Source: Spirochaetaceae bacterium (GTDB lineage Bacteria > Spirochaetota > Spirochaetia > Treponematales > Treponemataceae). Taken from it: a stretch of DNA of 9,072 nucleotides. This document shows positions 7,194 to 9,072 of this stretch, in pieces. Numbering within the stretch: position 1 is the first letter of the stretch; each line of letters opens with the position of its first letter. The translations under genes were made by a program, and so were the position numbers. The notes beneath the pieces were generated by a model. It had not been told where the DNA came from. It did no database searches and was given only the letters and a program-made list of their open reading frames with translations. Where the stretch lies: positions 1 to 9,072 of the forward strand of contig JAFNZQ010000306.1 of the NCBI GenBank assembly GCA_017382775.1, read 5' to 3'.

Positions 7194-7218
7194 TCTTCCA
7201 TATATTATGTATGGAAGA
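7194..7218. repeat. Perfect 9-bp inverted repeat spanning the recQ start codon
   Basis: TCTTCCATA (7194-7202) and TATGGAAGA (7210-7218) are perfect reverse complements around a 7-base spacer (TATTATG). The right arm contains the recQ ATG (7211-7213). The spacer region also carries a -10-like TATATT (7201-7206) without a recognisable -35. The repeat could be a repressor operator over the promoter or start, or an mRNA hairpin that hides the start codon. Which of these applies cannot be decided from sequence. Confidence 0.6.
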
Positions 7219-8698
7219 TGAAGTTGCACTCACGGCTCAAAAAGTTTTCGGCGTTCAATATCTGTATCCATGGCAGCGTTTGGTCATTGCCAACATACTG
7301 GATGCCTCTCAATGGGCCACAAATCCCGTCCTTGGTCGGGATGATGTTCCCACGAAGCAAATCGTACTTTTACCCACCGGGGCCGGAAAAAGTTTGTGCT
7401 TCATGGTGCCTGCCGTTTTGCTAACCGGCCCCACGTTGATTTTTTATCCCCTCCTTGCCCTCATGAGCGATCAAGAACGGCGAATCGAAGAAAGCGGAAT
7501 CGGTTATGTAACCTTTCGTGGAGGTCAATCCAAGGAAGAACGGGAGGAAAATTTTCGTAAAATTCAATCCGGCGCGAAAATAATTCTGGCCAATCCCGAA
7601 GTTCTTCAAAACAAATCCTTGGTGGAACGCCTTTCTCGCTGCGGAATTGCCCACATCGCCATTGATGAAGCCCATTGTGTTTCCGAATGGGGTGACAGTT
7701 TTCGCCCTGCCTATTTGACCTTGGGGCAAATCATTAAGGACATAGGTTGTCCTGTGGTAACCGCCTTTACCGCCACAGCGTCGGAAACGGTACTGAATCG
7801 TGTGTCCGAGGTCCTTTTTGACGGAAATGCCCATGTGGTGCGAGGTGCATCCGACCGTCCCAACATACGCTATCACGTTAAATATGCCTATTGCAAAGAC
7901 AAGGCGGTGGCGGAACTGGCAGTCACTTGGGAAAAACCCATGATAATTTTTTGTTCCAGCAGAAAACGGACGGAAAGAATGGCAAGTTTCCTCCGTTGCT
8001 ACATGGAAAGTGAAAACATTCGGTTTTATCACGCAGGACTTTCCCGGGAGGAAAAATCCCTTTGCGAAAAATGGTTTTACGACAAAAAGGATGCAATCTT
8101 GGTTTCCACCTGTGCCTTTGGAATGGGCGTGGACAAAAAGGACATTAAAACCGTTGTTCATTTGGATGCTCCCACCACCGCCGAGGCCTACATCCAGGAG
8201 GCCGGACGGGGCGGTCGAGACGGAAGCGTGGCCAACGCCATTTTGGTGTGGAGTCCCGCGGACAATAAAGACTTTGAAGCCTTCCCGCCAAATTCCCGTG
8301 AACGCGTCCTCTATGATTTTGCCAACACCACCGGATGTCGCCGTCAAGTGCTATTGGACGCTTTGGGTGGAGAAGAGGTTGTGTGTGCCGGTTGCGACAT
8401 TTGCGATAACACCGCCGATTTTATCCCTCGTGATAAAGAACGAGTCATGAATTTTGCGAAAAGATACCCTCTTCAATTCTCCTTGGACGATTTTACAATC
8501 AAATTGGAAGGAACTTTCGCCAAGGAATATAACGACAGCCTGCCTTCTCCTTGGGAACAAAGGGATTTATCTCTCCTGGTTTGCACACTTTTGGCGGAAA
8601 AATCTCTTTTACGTTCTGAAAAAATTCTTACGAAAAACCTTTTGACCATAACCGAAAAATCAAAAAATCCATTCCGATTTCGCAAAAAACAACATTAA
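7211..8698 (+). CDS. recQ: RecQ-family ATP-dependent DNA helicase, short form without HRDC domain
   Basis: A 3'-to-5' superfamily 2 DNA helicase expected to act in recombination, fork repair and unwinding of branched DNA. Motifs in order: a motif 0-like FGVQYLYPWQ (13-22), Walker A PTGAGKS (55-61), DEAH box (152-155) with the aromatic loop HCVSEWGDSFRP (155-166), TATA motif III (187-190), RPNIRY (216-221), YHAGL (273-277), GMGVDK (304-309) and motif VI QEAGRGGRDG (329-338). Zinc-binding cysteines C376, C392, C395 and C398 match E. coli RecQ spacing almost exactly. Only 97 residues follow the last cysteine, so a divergent winged-helix remnant may be present but the HRDC domain is missing; the total of 495 compares with about 610 in E. 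coli. It lies 62 bases after mnmG and could be co-transcribed with it. The ATG at 7211 has no Shine-Dalgarno and is chosen from the position of motif 0. A true RecQ rather than a RecQ-like paralogue is likely but not certain. Confidence 0.93.
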   Translation: MEDEVALTAQKVFGVQYLYPWQRLVIANILDASQWATNPVLGRDDVPTKQIVLLPTGAGKSLCFMVPAVLLTGPTLIFYPLLALMSDQERRIEESGIGYVTFRGGQSKEEREENFRKIQSGAKIILANPEVLQNKSLVERLSRCGIAHIAIDEAHCVSEWGDSFRPAYLTLGQIIKDIGCPVVTAFTATASETVLNRVSEVLFDGNAHVVRGASDRPNIRYHVKYAYCKDKAVAELAVTWEKPMIIFCSSRKRTERMASFLRCYMESENIRFYHAGLSREEKSLCEKWFYDKKDAILVSTCAFGMGVDKKDIKTVVHLDAPTTAEAYIQEAGRGGRDGSVANAILVWSPADNKDFEAFPPNSRERVLYDFANTTGCRRQVLLDALGGEEVVCAGCDICDNTADFIPRDKERVMNFAKRYPLQFSLDDFTIKLEGTFAKEYNDSLPSPWEQRDLSLLVCTLLAEKSLLRSEKILTKNLLTITEKSKNPFRFRKKQH

Positions 8699-8725
8699 AA
8701 AAATTCAATATTTTGATTTTTTTTT
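8697..8725 (+). terminator. Possible weak A/T-only terminator after recQ
   Basis: Just after the recQ stop, A8697-A8703 can pair with T8718-T8724 and TCAA (8705-8708) with TTGA (8713-8716), with one T-T mismatch and a 4-base loop. The stem leads into a T-run. There is almost no GC in the stem, so it would be unstable. It is a candidate only, though the next gene has its own promoter. Confidence 0.3.
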
Positions 8726-8746
8726 CATAATTTTTAATAAAATCAC

Positions 8747-8775
8747 TGGACAAAATAAAATATATATGCTATAAT
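8747..8775 (+). promoter_or_regulatory. Strong extended -10 promoter for infC
   Basis: TGGACA (8747-8752, one mismatch to consensus) is followed by 17 bases and a perfect TATAAT (8770-8775) preceded by TGC (8767-8769), an extended -10 motif. The expected start near 8782 leaves a leader of about 59 bases. That leader can form a small hairpin (GAAAA 8791-8795 with TTTTC 8802-8806) or an alternative CGGC/GCCG stem (8806-8809 with 8819-8822), which share base 8806. No recognised ribosomal-protein leader was identified. Confidence 0.88.
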
Positions 8776-8830
8776 TTCAATGATATTTTAGAAAATTGTT
8801 GTTTTCGGCTTTTCGTTTGCCGTTTACACA

Positions 8831-8836
8831 AGGAGG
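8831..8836 (+). promoter_or_regulatory. Ribosome binding site of infC
   Basis: A perfect AGGAGG lies 4 bases before the TTG at 8841 and 1 base before an in-frame TTG at 8838. The second TTG (8841) is therefore the better start, although the spacing is still a little short. Confidence 0.85.
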
Positions 8837-8840
8837 ATTG

Positions 8841-9072
8841 TTGGCTGACTCTAAAGGGTTTAGAACGAACGAACAAATTCGCGTCCGCGAAGTTCGTTTG
8901 ATAGGTGAGGATGGCTCCCAGTTGGGTGTTATACCCACCGTAGATGCATTACGCCGAGCGCGGGAACAAGATTTGGACTTAGTTGAAGTGTCCCCGTCTG
9001 CAAATCCGCCTGTTTGCAAAATTTTGGATTACGGAAAGTATCGTTTTGATTTAGAGAAAAAAGAAAAGGAAA
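8841..9072 (+). CDS. infC: Translation initiation factor IF-3, N-terminal part (runs off the right edge)
   Basis: IF-3 binds the 30S subunit, checks start codons and keeps subunits apart. The 77 visible residues cover the N-terminal domain ([20 protein letters not shown], then a [20 protein letters not shown] segment with the family's conserved PPVCKI.DYGK signature) and the start of the basic linker helix. The gene is cut by the window end. The start is TTG, fixed by the AGGAGG upstream and by alignment of the conserved region. A rare start codon is typical of infC: in E. coli an AUU start lets IF-3 limit its own synthesis by rejecting non-canonical codons. Similar control is plausible here but inferred. 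In most bacteria rpmI and rplT follow infC; they would lie beyond the window. Confidence 0.97.
   Translation, partial: MADSKGFRTNEQIRVREVRLIGEDGSQLGVIPTVDALRRAREQDLDLVEVSPSANPPVCKILDYGKYRFDLEKKEKE

Noticed and set aside
7207..7221. Four-codon mini-ORF (ATG TAT GGA AGA TGA) overlapping the recQ start
   Set aside because: It has no ribosome binding site and arises from the inverted repeat. A regulatory role cannot be supported from one sequence.
8010..8450. Plus-strand 146-codon frame inside recQ
   Set aside because: It overlaps conserved helicase motifs YHAGL, GMGVDK and QEAGRGGRDG and the zinc site read in the recQ frame; it is a shadow frame with no recognisable features.
8777..9019. Minus-strand 80-codon frame opposite infC
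   Set aside because: It lies opposite the clear IF-3 N-terminal domain and the infC promoter-leader region and encodes nothing recognisable.

Overview
The window most likely comes from a spirochaete, probably Treponema-like. This is an inference with moderate confidence. It rests on a large lipoprotein with a relaxed, Phe-rich lipobox (IFFAC), combined with BspA-type leucine-rich repeats, InlB-type repeats and a glycine-rich C-terminal half, a mix common in treponemal surface proteins. Coding DNA is of moderate GC, while the gaps between genes are extremely A/T-rich. Two of those gaps contain clear TTGACA-17-TATAAT type (sigma-70) promoters, and a third has the -35 with a weaker -10. All four genes are on the plus strand.

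Layout. Bases 1-174 are an A/T-rich leader with a strong promoter and a good ribosome binding site. Bases 175-5199 encode one 1,674-residue mosaic lipoprotein. In order it has a lipoprotein signal, a beta-repeat with a 'MPA' end motif, a short BspA-like LRR block, two more diverged beta-repeats, three diverged 'LYxKW'-ending repeats, and a predicted beta-strand-rich region. This region ends in a GTLxVxGG / GAGIGG cell-surface repeat that is split by a roughly 140-residue Asp/Tyr-rich insert with Ca2+-loop-like motifs. After it come collagen-like and polyglycine tracts and a charged Lys/Glu tail. Two hairpins follow it, the second a textbook intrinsic terminator.

Bases 5319-7148 encode MnmG (GidA), a tRNA wobble-uridine modification enzyme, and 7211-8698 a compact RecQ-family helicase. 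Neither has a Shine-Dalgarno sequence. For mnmG, the promoter position and an in-frame stop just upstream together suggest a leaderless mRNA. For recQ, a perfect 9-bp inverted repeat wraps the start codon. A strong extended -10 promoter then drives infC (translation initiation factor IF-3), which starts at TTG and runs off the right edge.

The last three genes are housekeeping (tRNA modification, DNA repair, translation). The lipoprotein is an independent transcription unit with its own promoter and terminator and is the only accessory, and the most unusual, element. I see no RNA genes, CRISPR arrays, insertion sequences or phage genes. I find no clearly new multi-gene system; the novelty lies in the lipoprotein architecture and in the start-site arrangement of mnmG and recQ.
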